DNA from: Oceanisphaera avium
GTDB taxonomy: Bacteria > Pseudomonadota > Gammaproteobacteria > Enterobacterales > Aeromonadaceae
Assembly (NCBI RefSeq): GCF_002157875.1
Contig: NZ_CP021376.1
Span: forward strand, 1,532,501-1,596,500
Direction: 5' to 3'
Length of the DNA: 64,000 nt
Part shown: piece by piece, positions 43,175-53,572 of the stretch
Numbering within the stretch: the first letter of the stretch is position 1
Layout of the letters: each line of letters begins with the position of its first letter
Notes under the pieces: model-generated
The model's input: only the letters and a program-made list of their open reading frames with translations
Databases searched by the model: none
Told to the model about the DNA's origin: nothing
Position numbers and translations under genes: made by a program

Positions 43175-45102
43175 TAATTTAAATGCTGTAACCAAGGAGT
43201 GACTTCAGTCGCGAATAATAATTCACTCACCGCTTCTCCTTGGATTAATAAGCCACTGGCCATTTCTTCTAATGCCGCCAGCTCACTGGCATGATCTACG
43301 CCACTACATACCACCTTAGCCGCCAATAACTCAGCTATAGCAATTAAGCTTCTAAGCTGCGATCTGGCCTCTCCCGCATGCTCAATGCCCGTGCAAAAAG
43401 CACTATCTAGTTTTAACCAATCAAATCTTAGTTGTGATAAGGGGCCAATAGGCGCACTGCCATTACCAAAGTCAGTTAACATCACACGAATACCGGTAGC
43501 ATTAATGCGCGAAAGTAAGCGGGTCGCTTTTTTCATGTCTGGTGCCAGCGTATTTTCACTTATCTCCAAAACTAAACTATGCGCAGGTAAGGAGAAGTCT
43601 TGTAATACCGTTATTAAAGTGGCCTCAATGCCGGGGCGAAATAACGCCGCAGGAAGCGGCAAAGTAACAAATAAAGGCTGTGCACAGTGGCGCTGCCATA
43701 CTTTTAATTGGCTACATATGGTTTGTAAACTCCACAACAACACGCTTTCTGAACATTGATAAAGCTCGGTCACGCGCAGCAGTTCATTAGGTGCTATCAC
43801 GCCATAGTGAGGATGGTGCCAACTGGTTAATACTTGTAAGCCAACACATTGAGCCGTAGGCCAAGCCATTAACGGCTGCAATTCCAAGGTTAAACTACTG
43901 CTAGTGAGCGCGGCGGGTAAATCTTTTGCCAACTGTTGGCGCCGAGACATTTCTTTTATAAGAGAGGGATCAAAAAAGACATAGGCTTGTTGTTCTTGTT
44001 TGCACAAAGCCAGCGCCAAATCACCGCGCGCTTGAATATCCACTAAATTATCTGCATCCGAGGGAGATAACACCACCCCCATTAGCGGTTCAATATAAAA
44101 GTCATAGCCATCAATCACGATTTTTCCACTAAGAGCATGATTCAACCGTGAAATTTGCGCGCGAATATCCGCAAGCTCCACCACGCCCTTACCAAGTATG
44201 AACATCTTATTTTGGCGCGGTAAGCCTAATACCTCATGCTCTAGTAAGTTATCTTTTAAACGCTCGCTACAACTTTTTAATAGCTTATCAACCACAGCAA
44301 AACCAAAACGCTGGTAATATGAGTCGAGATTTTTAATCTCTAACGCTGTCACACTAAAAGGCTGCTGTCGCTCTAATAAATGACCCATTAAACGCTGTAA
44401 GGCAAACCGATTAGGCAACCCAGTCAGCGGATCGCGCTGTTGTAAGCCCCAATAGCGATAGAGTTCTCGAAATAACAGCACGAGCAACAGGATTAAGGTC
44501 ACAAAAAAACCACTGATCCGTTGAAATAATACTTTACCCAATTCTCGGTACGCTTGGTCATATTCAGCATAAAAGCGCACATTTTGATGCATAAGCGAAC
44601 TCACTGAACGGGCCAGCGGCGGCAAATAAGGACTAAGTGCCGTTAAAATAATGAGGTAATCACTGGAGTTGGGCGTGAGCGCCTCTACTATGGGTTCCAG
44701 TTCGTGGATGCGATTATCAATTTGGCGGATCAATAAGCCAAGCTCAGGGCCTGCTCCTGGACTGCGGGTAAATTTTTGGCTTAATAGCAGCGGGGTTCTG
44801 CTCCATAAAATATCGTAGCGCAACATAAATTCATCTTGGCTAATGGAGTCGGCGTGGCGTAATCGCACGGCATCTAAGAAGCGATGCATTTCTAATTGTA
44901 GCTGCATTAATGACCAAGGCACTTCATAAGTGCGCTGTTCAAGCAAGCTATTGTGGGCGCGGATTTTACTTAAGGTGTGGCTAGCGGTGCTACCCAAATA
45001 TATCATGGTGATTAATAAGCTGGCGCTTAATAAAAATTTAATCGCAAAGAGATGGCCATATTGTTTACCGAACGTAGCTGAGCTGGCAAAAAAACGTTTC
45101 AT
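43168..45102 (-). CDS. Membrane protein with degenerate GGDEF and EAL domains
   Basis: The 644-aa protein has membrane segments at about 20-39 and 200-222, with a periplasmic loop between them. A GGDEF-type domain starting DPLTGLPNR (about 226) is followed by an EAL-type domain from about 405. The GGDEF active-site segment is replaced (GLPRQNKMFIL). In the EAL domain, the EAL signature is LQVL, DDFG is TDFG, and the usual E of AEGVE is lost. It therefore looks unable to make or cleave cyclic-di-GMP and may sense it or act by protein contact. Its start overlaps the upstream gene by 4 bases. Confidence 0.88.
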   Translation of the reverse strand: MKRFFASSATFGKQYGHLFAIKFLLSASLLITMIYLGSTASHTLSKIRAHNSLLEQRTYEVPWSLMQLQLEMHRFLDAVRLRHADSISQDEFMLRYDILWSRTPLLLSQKFTRSPGAGPELGLLIRQIDNRIHELEPIVEALTPNSSDYLIILTALSPYLPPLARSVSSLMHQNVRFYAEYDQAYRELGKVLFQRISGFFVTLILLLVLLFRELYRYWGLQQRDPLTGLPNRFALQRLMGHLLERQQPFSVTALEIKNLDSYYQRFGFAVVDKLLKSCSERLKDNLLEHEVLGLPRQNKMFILGKGVVELADIRAQISRLNHALSGKIVIDGYDFYIEPLMGVVLSPSDADNLVDIQARGDLALALCKQEQQAYVFFDPSLIKEMSRRQQLAKDLPAALTSSSLTLELQPLMAWPTAQCVGLQVLTSWHHPHYGVIAPNELLRVTELYQCSESVLLWSLQTICSQLKVWQRHCAQPLFVTLPLPAALFRPGIEATLITVLQDFSLPAHSLVLEISENTLAPDMKKATRLLSRINATGIRVMLTDFGNGSAPIGPLSQLRFDWLKLDSAFCTGIEHAGEARSQLRSLIAIAELLAAKVVCSGVDHASELAALEEMASGLLIQGEAVSELLFATEVTPWLQHLNYR

Positions 45103-45599
45103 TTAGGCTCCGTGATCACTTTTATGGTCCTGAGTTGCCATACCATAAAATGAATAAAGTCAGCCTGCTTTATTCGCGGCACTTGATCAAAAGGTAGCAT
45201 TAACCATAACGGACCTTGGTTACGTTGCGTCATAATATGATTGTTGTCTTGCCACGCGAGAATAGGTTGGTAAATCTTAATATCCGCCCAGTCTAGCGCT
45301 ATACTAAAGCCATTTAGCGCCTCTAAACTCAGACTGCTTACGGTTTTATCACTAAATAAGCTGGCCAGCAGCGCGGTTAAGTCCACGCCACTATAAGTGT
45401 GAGGCTGCGTGCTCCAGGGGTGAGCAGTAGTGATCTGAGCTTGCGGCAGCGCTTGCAGCTCACTAAGAGTAAAATCCCATTGAGGATAATACTGCCCCTG
45501 GTGTTCTATATCGCCGTACATGGTTAATACAATCGGCTCCGGCAAAGCATGAGCAACACCCATGCCACACAGCAATAATATTCCAGCTAGCAACTTCAT
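45099..45599 (-). CDS. Periplasmic protein with sulfite-oxidase (molybdopterin-binding) fold
   Basis: 166 aa with a signal peptide ending near AHA. The mature part resembles the oxidoreductase molybdopterin-binding domain: FTLSELQALPQ, then YSGVDLTALL, then GPLWLMLPFDQ and WQLRTI at the end. The cysteine that coordinates molybdenum in true sulfite oxidases is not visible, so it may be a non-catalytic sensor domain. It is translationally coupled (ATGA) to the degenerate GGDEF-EAL gene, suggesting a periplasmic input partner. Confidence 0.75.
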   Translation of the reverse strand: MKLLAGILLLCGMGVAHALPEPIVLTMYGDIEHQGQYYPQWDFTLSELQALPQAQITTAHPWSTQPHTYSGVDLTALLASLFSDKTVSSLSLEALNGFSIALDWADIKIYQPILAWQDNNHIMTQRNQGPLWLMLPFDQVPRIKQADFIHFMVWQLRTIKVITEPK

Positions 45600-45947
45600 T
45601 CGCTCTCCCTCCGCGCAAGAACTACACCCTTAAGCAACTAAACTGAAATAGCGAAGACAGCCCGTCTCTTATAGCTATGACCTATTTATAAGATGTTAAC
45701 TATATCATTTAACTATGAGCCAATAAATCGCGTTTAAATGAGTAAGGGTAAAGATTCTGTAAAGACCACGCATTAACTTTTATATATAAAAAACGACATT
45801 ACAGAAAAGTTTAGAAGCACTTAGCACTCAGTAAGATGATTTCGCTCAAAAAATTATATCTCACTGCCAGTAAATGAGAAACAGCGCGCAATATTTATAA
45901 AATTGAAAACCCCAAGCTATAACTAACCTTAAACGCACTTCGCTAGG
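45600..45947. other. AT-rich intergenic region upstream of the periplasmic-sensor operon
   Basis: About 350 bases without a credible gene. It must hold the promoter of the minus-strand two-gene operon at its left end, but I could not identify a convincing -35/-10 pair. No repeat or structured RNA motif was recognised. Confidence 0.5.
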
Positions 45948-45988
45948 CAAAAAAATATCCGAGCTTATATTAAGCTCGGATATTTTTG
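45948..45988. terminator. Strong terminator beyond groEL
   Basis: A 16-bp stem (AAAATATCCGAGCTTA and its complement, loop TAT) with A- and T-runs at the ends. It lies about 120 bases past the groEL stop. A second imperfect hairpin (GCCGA/TCGGC and CATCA/TGATG arms) sits at 46013-46043 between this and groEL. Confidence 0.85.
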
Positions 45989-46105
45989 TTAGTAGCCTGG
46001 TTGCAAGGTGAGCGCCGACTCACATCAAGTGATGTCGGCGGTAGCTAACCCCTTATCTCAATCCCTTAATAAAGACTCCCCTCAACAACGGCGATGATGT
46101 TTAAA

Positions 46106-47755
<1,650 letters not shown>

Positions 47756-47798
47756 TTATCTTCCTTAAACGAATAGATTAAAGTGGAAAAACTGTTGA

Positions 47799-48092
47799 TT
47801 ACTCAACAATCGCCAGAATGTCATTTTCAGACAAGATCAACACTTCTTGACCGTCTAGCTTTTCGGTTTTAACGCCGTAGCCTTCATTGAAAATAACCTG
47901 ATCACCCACCTTAACGGACATGGCTTTTACTTCACCGCTGTCCAGTACGCGGCCATTACCTACGGCTAACACTTCGCCTCGAGTAGACTTCTCAGCGGCG
48001 GAACCCGTTAACACTATACCTCCGGCAGACTTGGTCTCGGCTTCGGTACGTTTGATAATAACGCGATCATGTAATGGACGAATCTTCATCAA
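47799..48092 (-). CDS. groES: Co-chaperonin GroES
   Basis: 10-kDa lid of the GroEL chamber. The 97-aa protein starts [14 protein letters not shown] (an extra Met precedes), with the mobile loop [18 protein letters not shown] at about 17-34. It is the first gene of the groES-groEL operon. Confidence 0.99.
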   Translation of the reverse strand: MMKIRPLHDRVIIKRTEAETKSAGGIVLTGSAAEKSTRGEVLAVGNGRVLDSGEVKAMSVKVGDQVIFNEGYGVKTEKLDGQEVLILSENDILAIVE

Positions 48093-48165
48093 TAACTCTC
48101 CTGATGAGTAATGTTACTTAGTGACATACACGGCCGACGGCCGCAAACTGTTAGACTGCTTTACT

Positions 48166-48195
48166 ATATGGGAGCATTTTTTTTTGCTTCAAGGG
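48166..48195 (-). promoter_or_regulatory. Predicted sigma-32 heat-shock promoter of groES-groEL
   Basis: On the minus strand, CCCTTGAAG (-35 region) is followed, 12-13 bases on, by CTCCCATAT (-10 region). This is close to the sigma-32 consensus CTTGAA...CCCCATnT. It lies about 75 bases before the groES ATG. Confidence 0.75.
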
Positions 48196-48277
48196 CAGAC
48201 CATAAATTTTTTTCTTTGGCTTAGGTTCTTAATACGCCCAACCGCACACCGGCCAATCTTTATTGAAGAGATCCATT

Positions 48278-49627
48278 GTGGCTTCATCAAATCTATTGCT
48301 CACCGCGCCCATTGGCCGCCAGTTGGCCAAAATGGCCGGCCCCATGGCACTGGGCATTATCGCTATTCAAGCCTTTAACTTGGTGGATATTTTCTTTATT
48401 GGCTTATTAGGCACCGATGCCTTAGCTGCCATTAGCTTTACCTTTCCGGTGACCTTCGTCGTAATCTCTTTGGCCATGGGCTTAGGAGCGGGCTTATCGG
48501 CGTGCATGGGGCAAGCCTTAGGACGGGGTGATCATCAGCAAGCAGCATTATTTACCAGCCACAGTTTATTACTCACCTTAGGCTTAGTGTGTGTCATTTC
48601 TGTGCTTGGCAGCCTCACCATAGATCCACTTTTTCGCTTACTAGGAGCCACAGAAGCGCTGTTATTATTGCTACATGATTATATGTGGATTTGGTATATG
48701 ACAGTGCCGCTGCTGGTACTGCCCATGGTGGCCAACTCCGCTATTCGCGCCACCGGCGATACTCGCACCCCCAGTTTAGTGATGATAGTAGCAGGGCTAG
48801 TAAATGGGCTTTTAGATCCGCTGCTTATCTTTGGGTTAGGTCCTTTTCCTGAGCTGGGAATTAAAGGCGCGGCCATTGCTTCTGCGTGTTCTTGGTTTAT
48901 GGCTTGTACAGTGGGATTATGGCTATTATGGCGTCGTGAGCGCTTATTAGTGTGGCCCTTTCATCAAGCCAAACACATTGTGGCCCATTGGCGCCAGCTG
49001 TTGCACGTCGCCCTTCCCGCTTGTTTTACTAACTTATTAAATCCTTTAAGTGTTGCGATATTAATGATGATTTTGGCCCGCTTAGGGACCGAGGTCGTCG
49101 CCGCGTATGGTGCCGCTTCAAGAATTGAAGCCATGTTATTAATTGGCGTAATGGCGCGCAGCTCAGTACTAGCCCCCTTTATTTCCCAAAATACCGGCGC
49201 GGGGTTGCATGAGCGCAGTCGCTTTGCGTTATTTCAGTCGATGAGATTTGCGCTGTGGTTTCAATTAGCGCTGTTTGTGGGGCTCTGGTTTAGCGCGCCT
49301 TGGCTGGCTGCCCGCTTTAGCGATAATGCACAAGTAAGCCAGTATTTAACCTTTTATCTGCGATTAGTACCTTTGGGCTATGGCTTGCAAGGGTGTTTTA
49401 TGTTGCTCGCCTCGGCGCTTAATGGCCTTAGAGTATCGAGTATTTCATTTGCACTTAATAGTGTGCGCTTGTTTGGCTTACTCTTGCCGCTGGCATGGCT
49501 GGGTAATGTATGGCACGCCGAGCAAGGTGTTTTTATTGGCATTTTAATGGCCAATATCTTAGCGGGCATTATTGCCATAGGCTTTGCGTGGTCACGTTTT
49601 CCTTGGAAGATTAAACGACCGCTATAA
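48278..49627 (+). CDS. MATE-family multidrug/sodium antiporter
   Basis: 449-aa inner-membrane protein with about 12 hydrophobic segments. It is typical of MATE exporters, which expel cationic drugs in exchange for Na+ or H+; the closest sub-type seems NorM/DinF-like. I chose the GTG at 48278 because GAAGAG lies 7 bases upstream. A TTG at 48263 would overlap that ribosome site. Substrate cannot be told from sequence. Confidence 0.9.
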   Translation: MASSNLLLTAPIGRQLAKMAGPMALGIIAIQAFNLVDIFFIGLLGTDALAAISFTFPVTFVVISLAMGLGAGLSACMGQALGRGDHQQAALFTSHSLLLTLGLVCVISVLGSLTIDPLFRLLGATEALLLLLHDYMWIWYMTVPLLVLPMVANSAIRATGDTRTPSLVMIVAGLVNGLLDPLLIFGLGPFPELGIKGAAIASACSWFMACTVGLWLLWRRERLLVWPFHQAKHIVAHWRQLLHVALPACFTNLLNPLSVAILMMILARLGTEVVAAYGAASRIEAMLLIGVMARSSVLAPFISQNTGAGLHERSRFALFQSMRFALWFQLALFVGLWFSAPWLAARFSDNAQVSQYLTFYLRLVPLGYGLQGCFMLLASALNGLRVSSISFALNSVRLFGLLLPLAWLGNVWHAEQGVFIGILMANILAGIIAIGFAWSRFPWKIKRPL

Positions 49628-49655
49628 ATAAAAAGCAGGCTTATTGGCCTGCTTA
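49628..49655 (-). terminator. Intrinsic terminator after fxsA
   Basis: On the minus strand AAGCAGGC and GCCTGCTT pair around CAATAA, followed by TTTTATTT. The plus-strand side lacks a T-run, so it mainly serves fxsA. Confidence 0.7.
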
Positions 49656-49667
49656 CTCAGTTATTAA

Positions 49668-50150
49668 TTATGGCTCGGGGTCTTTACGCTCAAAATCCCC
49701 TTCAAAGGTAGTGCCGGCATCCTCAGATAACCGCTCATGGTTGGGGGTATCTGTACGATGAAACTCGCCACTAAAGGTATGACCTTGAGTTTGGCTATGT
49801 AGCACCACTTTACTTAACCAGCGCTCTACTAACCAATGTCGCACGGGTGGCAGTAGTAACACTAAGCCTAGGATATCCGAGACAAAACCAGGCAATACTA
49901 ATAGCACACCACTGAGTGCTAGCATAATGCCCGCCAGTACCTCTTTAGCCGGCGGCTCACCTGCACTTATCTTGCGCTGCACTTCCATTAAGGTATAAAA
50001 ACCTTGAATGCGCACTAAACTCAAACCCACGATAGCACTCAATAAAATTAACGCTATGGTACTCCAAGTGCCAAGCGCTGCGCCTACTTCAATAAATACG
50101 AATATCTCTAGTAGCGTCGCTGCTACAAATACTAAAAAAACTTTACCCAC
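49668..50150 (-). CDS. fxsA: FxsA family cytoplasmic membrane protein
   Basis: 160-aa membrane protein of the FxsA family (E. coli 158 aa), named for suppressing F-exclusion of phage T7. It has two to three membrane segments, the SLVRIQGF motif near residue 50, LLVLPGFVSDILGL near 85 and a soluble C-terminal tail. The GTG at 50150 has GAGGA close upstream and matches the family N terminus. A longer frame from 50261 adds 37 unlike residues. It lies near groES, as in E. coli. Confidence 0.88.
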   Translation of the reverse strand: MGKVFLVFVAATLLEIFVFIEVGAALGTWSTIALILLSAIVGLSLVRIQGFYTLMEVQRKISAGEPPAKEVLAGIMLALSGVLLVLPGFVSDILGLVLLLPPVRHWLVERWLSKVVLHSQTQGHTFSGEFHRTDTPNHERLSEDAGTTFEGDFERKDPEP

Positions 50151-50303
50151 TCCATCCTCATCTTGTACCCAGTGGTACTTGTTTGGGGTTAAACCATGAT
50201 AATGGGGATAAAGCGCCCACTTTTCAAATAAACAAAGCCAATGCTTTTGTCTAAAGGGCAAGATATAGTGCTGCTCTTAGCTAATGGTGTATGAGGTGAT
50301 GTG

Positions 50304-50792
50304 ATGATGTTAAGTCTTAGTGCCCGCACTATTTCTTGTAAACGATTGTTTTTATCCAGTTTATTTTCTCTTACCTTAGTGACTAACGTAGCGCACGCTG
50401 GCTTATTTTCTTGGTTTAGCGCCAAAGACGCTAATGAGGCGCAGCAAAGTGAATTTTTAACGCCAGAGCAAGCATTTAGCCTAGACTCACAGCAAACGGC
50501 AGAGGCCTTACTCCTGAGCTTTAACGTTGCACCAGGCTATTATCTTTATCGCCAGCAACTCATTATTACTCCCGAGCAAGTCGAGTTTGGCAAATGGCAA
50601 CTGCCGCCAGGAACGCCTCACCAAGATATTTACTATGGTGAAAGCCAAGTATATAACGAGTCTTTTACGCTTAATTTGCCGCTGAGCCATATAAATGATG
50701 GCGCTAAAGTGAAAGTCCAGTACCAAGGTTGTACTCAAGACTTATGCTATGCGCCACAAACCGAGTGGGTAGAACTTGAAAGCAAAAAATAA
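50304..50792 (+). CDS. Stand-alone N-terminal DsbD domain (nDsbD-like) exported protein
   Basis: 162 aa with a signal peptide ending at AHA and a mature part that matches only the periplasmic N-terminal domain of the reductase DsbD. It shows FLTPEQAFSLD, GYYLYRQQ, YYGES and the redox pair YQGCTQDLCYAP (two cysteines six residues apart, as C103/C109 in nDsbD). It stops right after this domain: the membrane domain and thioredoxin-like C-terminal domain are absent. fxsA is next door and dsbD lies near fxsA in E. coli, so this is the dsbD locus reduced to one domain. The GAGGTGAT ribosome site selects the ATG at 50304. Confidence 0.85.
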   Translation: MMLSLSARTISCKRLFLSSLFSLTLVTNVAHAGLFSWFSAKDANEAQQSEFLTPEQAFSLDSQQTAEALLLSFNVAPGYYLYRQQLIITPEQVEFGKWQLPPGTPHQDIYYGESQVYNESFTLNLPLSHINDGAKVKVQYQGCTQDLCYAPQTEWVELESKK

Positions 50793-50840
50793 CGGCTATC
50801 TTTTGGTTGCGAGGCCAACATTAGACCTTTGCTATGATTA

Positions 50841-51176
50841 ATGGCTTTGCATATGGCCACTTCTTCTTTTAATACTGCTAAACCTACTTGGTATTTATAT
50901 TTAGTACGCTGCGTTGATGGCAGTCTTTATGCGGGTATTAGCTTAGATCCACAGCGTCGCTGTCACGAGCATAATCAACAACGCTCGCGCGCGTCTCGCT
51001 ACGTTTGGGCGCGGCGCCCCGCACAATTAGTGTGGAATAAACCCGTTGCTAGTCATTCTGAGGCGCTTAAATTAGAAATAAAACTTAAACGCTTATCTAA
51101 AGCGCAAAAAGAACAACTCATTATTGAAGATAAGGTTTGGACGACATTTTATGCTCCATTAAAAACGGCGCCCTAG
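50841..51176 (+). CDS. GIY-YIG domain protein (YhbQ-like)
   Basis: 111-aa protein with the nuclease signature YLYLVRC...LYAGIS (about 18-33), Arg in RRCHEHN and Glu in SEALKLEIKLK, as in the UPF0213/YhbQ group of single-domain GIY-YIG proteins. The physiological role is not established. An ATG at 50853 is an equally possible start. The stop codon lies inside the terminator hairpin. Confidence 0.88.
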   Translation: MALHMATSSFNTAKPTWYLYLVRCVDGSLYAGISLDPQRRCHEHNQQRSRASRYVWARRPAQLVWNKPVASHSEALKLEIKLKRLSKAQKEQLIIEDKVWTTFYAPLKTAP

Positions 51177-51187
51177 GCGCCGCTTTT
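51161..51187. terminator. Bidirectional terminator between the GIY-YIG gene and fkpA
   Basis: An 11-bp stem (AAAACGGCGCC, loop CTA, with GGCGCCGCTTTT, one mismatch) with A- and T-runs. It overlaps the last codons of the GIY-YIG gene. Confidence 0.8.
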
Positions 51188-51225
51188 AATCATGCTCACT
51201 GTTACTCAATGAGTAAGGTGACTTA

Positions 51226-52176
51226 TTATTCAGTCGCAGGTTTAGCAGCGTCTTGCGCTGTGTCGGCCTCGGCTTTTTCAGCTGATTCTTTAGACTCTTT
51301 CGCGTCTTCAGCAGCGTTATCGGCTCCAGATTCAGCATTTGTGTCATCTTTAGTTGCCGCTGCTTTTTCTTCACTTGGTGCGTTAGTAGCAGCCGCATCT
51401 TGTTCGCTGGCTTCTATCTCTAATAGCTCAACTTCAAAAACTAATACCGCATTGCCCGGAATAGTGCTGGCGCCATTTTCGCCGTAAGCTAATTCAGAAG
51501 GGATCACAAACTTGTACTTAGCGCCAACTGGCATCAGTTGTACGCCTTCGGTCCAACCGGGGATCACTTGGTTAAGTGGGAAGCTCGTTGGCTCACCACG
51601 GGCGATGGAGCTATCAAACTCGGTGCCATCGATGAGCGTACCCACATAGTGGACTGTGACAACGTCTTCTGCTTTTGGCTTATCGCCTTTGCCTTCACTT
51701 AACACTTCATACTGTAAGCCAGACTCAGTGACTTTTACGCCATCGCGCTTTGCGTTCTCGGCTAAAAACTTCTCACCTTCAGCTAAGTTTTTATCAGCTT
51801 CTTCTTTAGCTTGAGTCTCGATTAGCTCATTAATATGGGTATCGTAAGCCATCAGCGCTTCTTGAATTTCTTCATCGCTCATGCTGCCTTTATCGGTAAA
51901 GCCGTCACGTACACCTTCTAAAATAGTGTCGTTATCCAGATCCACACCCAGTTCTTGCTGCTTTTCTAAGGTAGAGCCAATATAGCGACCCATAGATAAA
52001 CCGATGGCATAAGCAGACTTAGCTTCAAAGCTGCTCAAATCACTGGCAGAGCGCTCTTGAGTGGCAGCAGCTTTTTTCTCAACCGCGGGCGCGTTAGTCG
52101 CCTTATCGTCATTACAACCACTCAGGCCCATTATTACCGCAGAGGCAAGTAAACTGACTTGTAACAGTTTTTTCAT
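51226..52176 (-). CDS. fkpA: FkpA-type FKBP peptidyl-prolyl isomerase, predicted lipoprotein
   Basis: 316-aa periplasmic or membrane-anchored chaperone and proline isomerase. An N-terminal dimerisation helical domain (about 45-140) precedes an FKBP domain (about 150-255) with VHYVGTLIDGTEFDSS, VIPGWTEGVQLM and ELAYGE. Unlike E. coli FkpA (270 aa, soluble) the signal ends in LSGC, a lipobox. A 60-residue Ala/Glu/Asp/Lys-rich tail follows the FKBP fold. It lies near slyX and slyD, as in E. coli. Confidence 0.9.
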   Translation of the reverse strand: MKKLLQVSLLASAVIMGLSGCNDDKATNAPAVEKKAAATQERSASDLSSFEAKSAYAIGLSMGRYIGSTLEKQQELGVDLDNDTILEGVRDGFTDKGSMSDEEIQEALMAYDTHINELIETQAKEEADKNLAEGEKFLAENAKRDGVKVTESGLQYEVLSEGKGDKPKAEDVVTVHYVGTLIDGTEFDSSIARGEPTSFPLNQVIPGWTEGVQLMPVGAKYKFVIPSELAYGENGASTIPGNAVLVFEVELLEIEASEQDAAATNAPSEEKAAATKDDTNAESGADNAAEDAKESKESAEKAEADTAQDAAKPATE

Positions 52177-52259
52177 TATTAGCTCCAGAATAGGGGAAAA
52201 ATCCCATGGAAAATGAGATGCTTATAAATCCGAACCTATACTAACGTGTCCCCTTACCG

Positions 52260-53290
52260 ATGCGAAAGCCTAAACTGATAAAATTAGCGACTCCCGTGCT
52301 GCTGGCCATGTTATGCGTCACTTTTTTACCCATTATGGGCTGTGATAGCCAAACTAAGCCTCTTGAACGGCATAAATTTTCTAAAGGTAGCATTGTGGCC
52401 GCCCAAACCACCGCTGATGGAAAATTTAGTATCATCTCAACCGGCCCCAGCCCGTACAAGTATGGCGCCCCGAGCAAGAGGCGCCTCTCTATCAGTGGTA
52501 TCAGGGCGAGTCTAACGATGCCATCACCTTACTTGCTAGCTCTCCTGATAGTCAGTTTGCAGCCACTGCTACTGACTCCACCGTTGCCATATGGTCATTA
52601 ACAGAGGGGAAAAACCTCGGCTTTTATGAGCTAACTGAGTCACTGCGTACCTTAAGCTTGAGTAATAATGCCGCTAGCCTTTTATTAGGCTATCAAAACG
52701 GTACGGTGGAATTTATAGATCTACAAACGGGTCGGCGTTTGCTATTTATGGGCCATCAAAGTGTGGCCGGCGATAATCGCATTAATGCCGTCGATCTTTC
52801 TGCTAATGGCCGTTATGCATTAAGCGGCAGTTTAGATGGTCAAGTATTACTGTGGCAAACCACAGACGCCCAACTACTTAGCCAATGGCATCAGGAGCAA
52901 AACATTACTGTGGTGCGCTTAGATCCCCAAGGACAGCTCGCTTTTAGTGCTAACGCTCAGGGGCAAGGAGAAGTACACGCCATTCCTTCAGGCCAGCTGC
53001 TAAGCAAGCTACAAGTGCCCTATCGCGGACAAACCTTTGTTAGTGCTCGCTTAGATGCCGCGCATAATAGAATGCTAACCGGTAGTACCTCACGGCGCTT
53101 AGAGTTATGGCAATTAGATAGCGGTGAATTATTACAAGAATGGCAAGTGGGCACTCACACCAAATTACGACCCGCAAGCGCGATTGTGTATGATGTCGCG
53201 TTTTTAGACACCGACCACTTATATAGTGTGAGCTCAGCTGGACTGGGGGAAACGTGGCGCATTACTTTCAAGGAACATAAGCATGAATAG
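52260..53290 (+). pseudogene. WD40-repeat lipoprotein gene with one frameshift
   Basis: The first frame from 52260 encodes a signal with a lipobox-like IMGC and then SKGSIVAAQTTADGKFSII. The beta-propeller continues in the -1 frame from about 52440 to 53290 (VQVWRPEQEAPLYQW, VAIWSL, VLLWQT, LELWQL). Only a 20-base window (52430-52450, around CCGGCCCCAGCCCG) allows the switch. A single missing base explains it and would restore a protein of about 343 aa. No slippery heptamer is seen. It overlaps slyX by 8 bases, so it was built as an operon gene. It could be a sequence error or real decay. Confidence 0.8.
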
Positions 53291-53495
53291 TGAAATATTG
53301 GCGCGCTTAGAACAATTAGAAACTCGGCTGGCTTTTCAAGATGACACCATAGAGCAGTTACACCAAGAGCTCAGCGCGCAAGGGGCCCATACCGCTAAGC
53401 TGCAAGCACAGCTCACTATTATGGTCGAGCGCCTTAAAGACATGCAGCCCGCTAGCTCATCTTCTCAAGCTGATGAACGCCCGCCTCACTATTAA
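53283..53495 (+). CDS. slyX: SlyX family protein
   Basis: 70-aa coiled-coil protein of unknown function. The heptad pattern covers most of the length (ARLEQLETRLAFQDDTIEQL), with the family's C-terminal PPHY. It neighbours slyD, as in E. coli, and its start is inside the WD40 gene's end. Confidence 0.93.
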   Translation: MNSEILARLEQLETRLAFQDDTIEQLHQELSAQGAHTAKLQAQLTIMVERLKDMQPASSSSQADERPPHY

Positions 53496-53522
53496 TAAGT
53501 GCTAGCTAGGAAATAAGATCCA

Positions 53523-53549
53523 TAAAAAAGGCGCCGTGCGCCTTTTTTA
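53523..53549. terminator. Bidirectional terminator between slyX and slyD
   Basis: A perfect 11-bp stem (AAAAAAGGCGC with GCGCCTTTTTT, loop CGT), flanked by A- and T-runs on both sides. Confidence 0.9.
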
Positions 53550-53572
53550 TTGATTAAGCTCAACCACTACTG

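Noticed and set aside
52430..52450. Programmed -1 frameshift site in the WD40 gene
   Set aside because: No X-XXY-YYZ slippery heptamer in the correct frame and no clear downstream structure; a simple indel is more likely.
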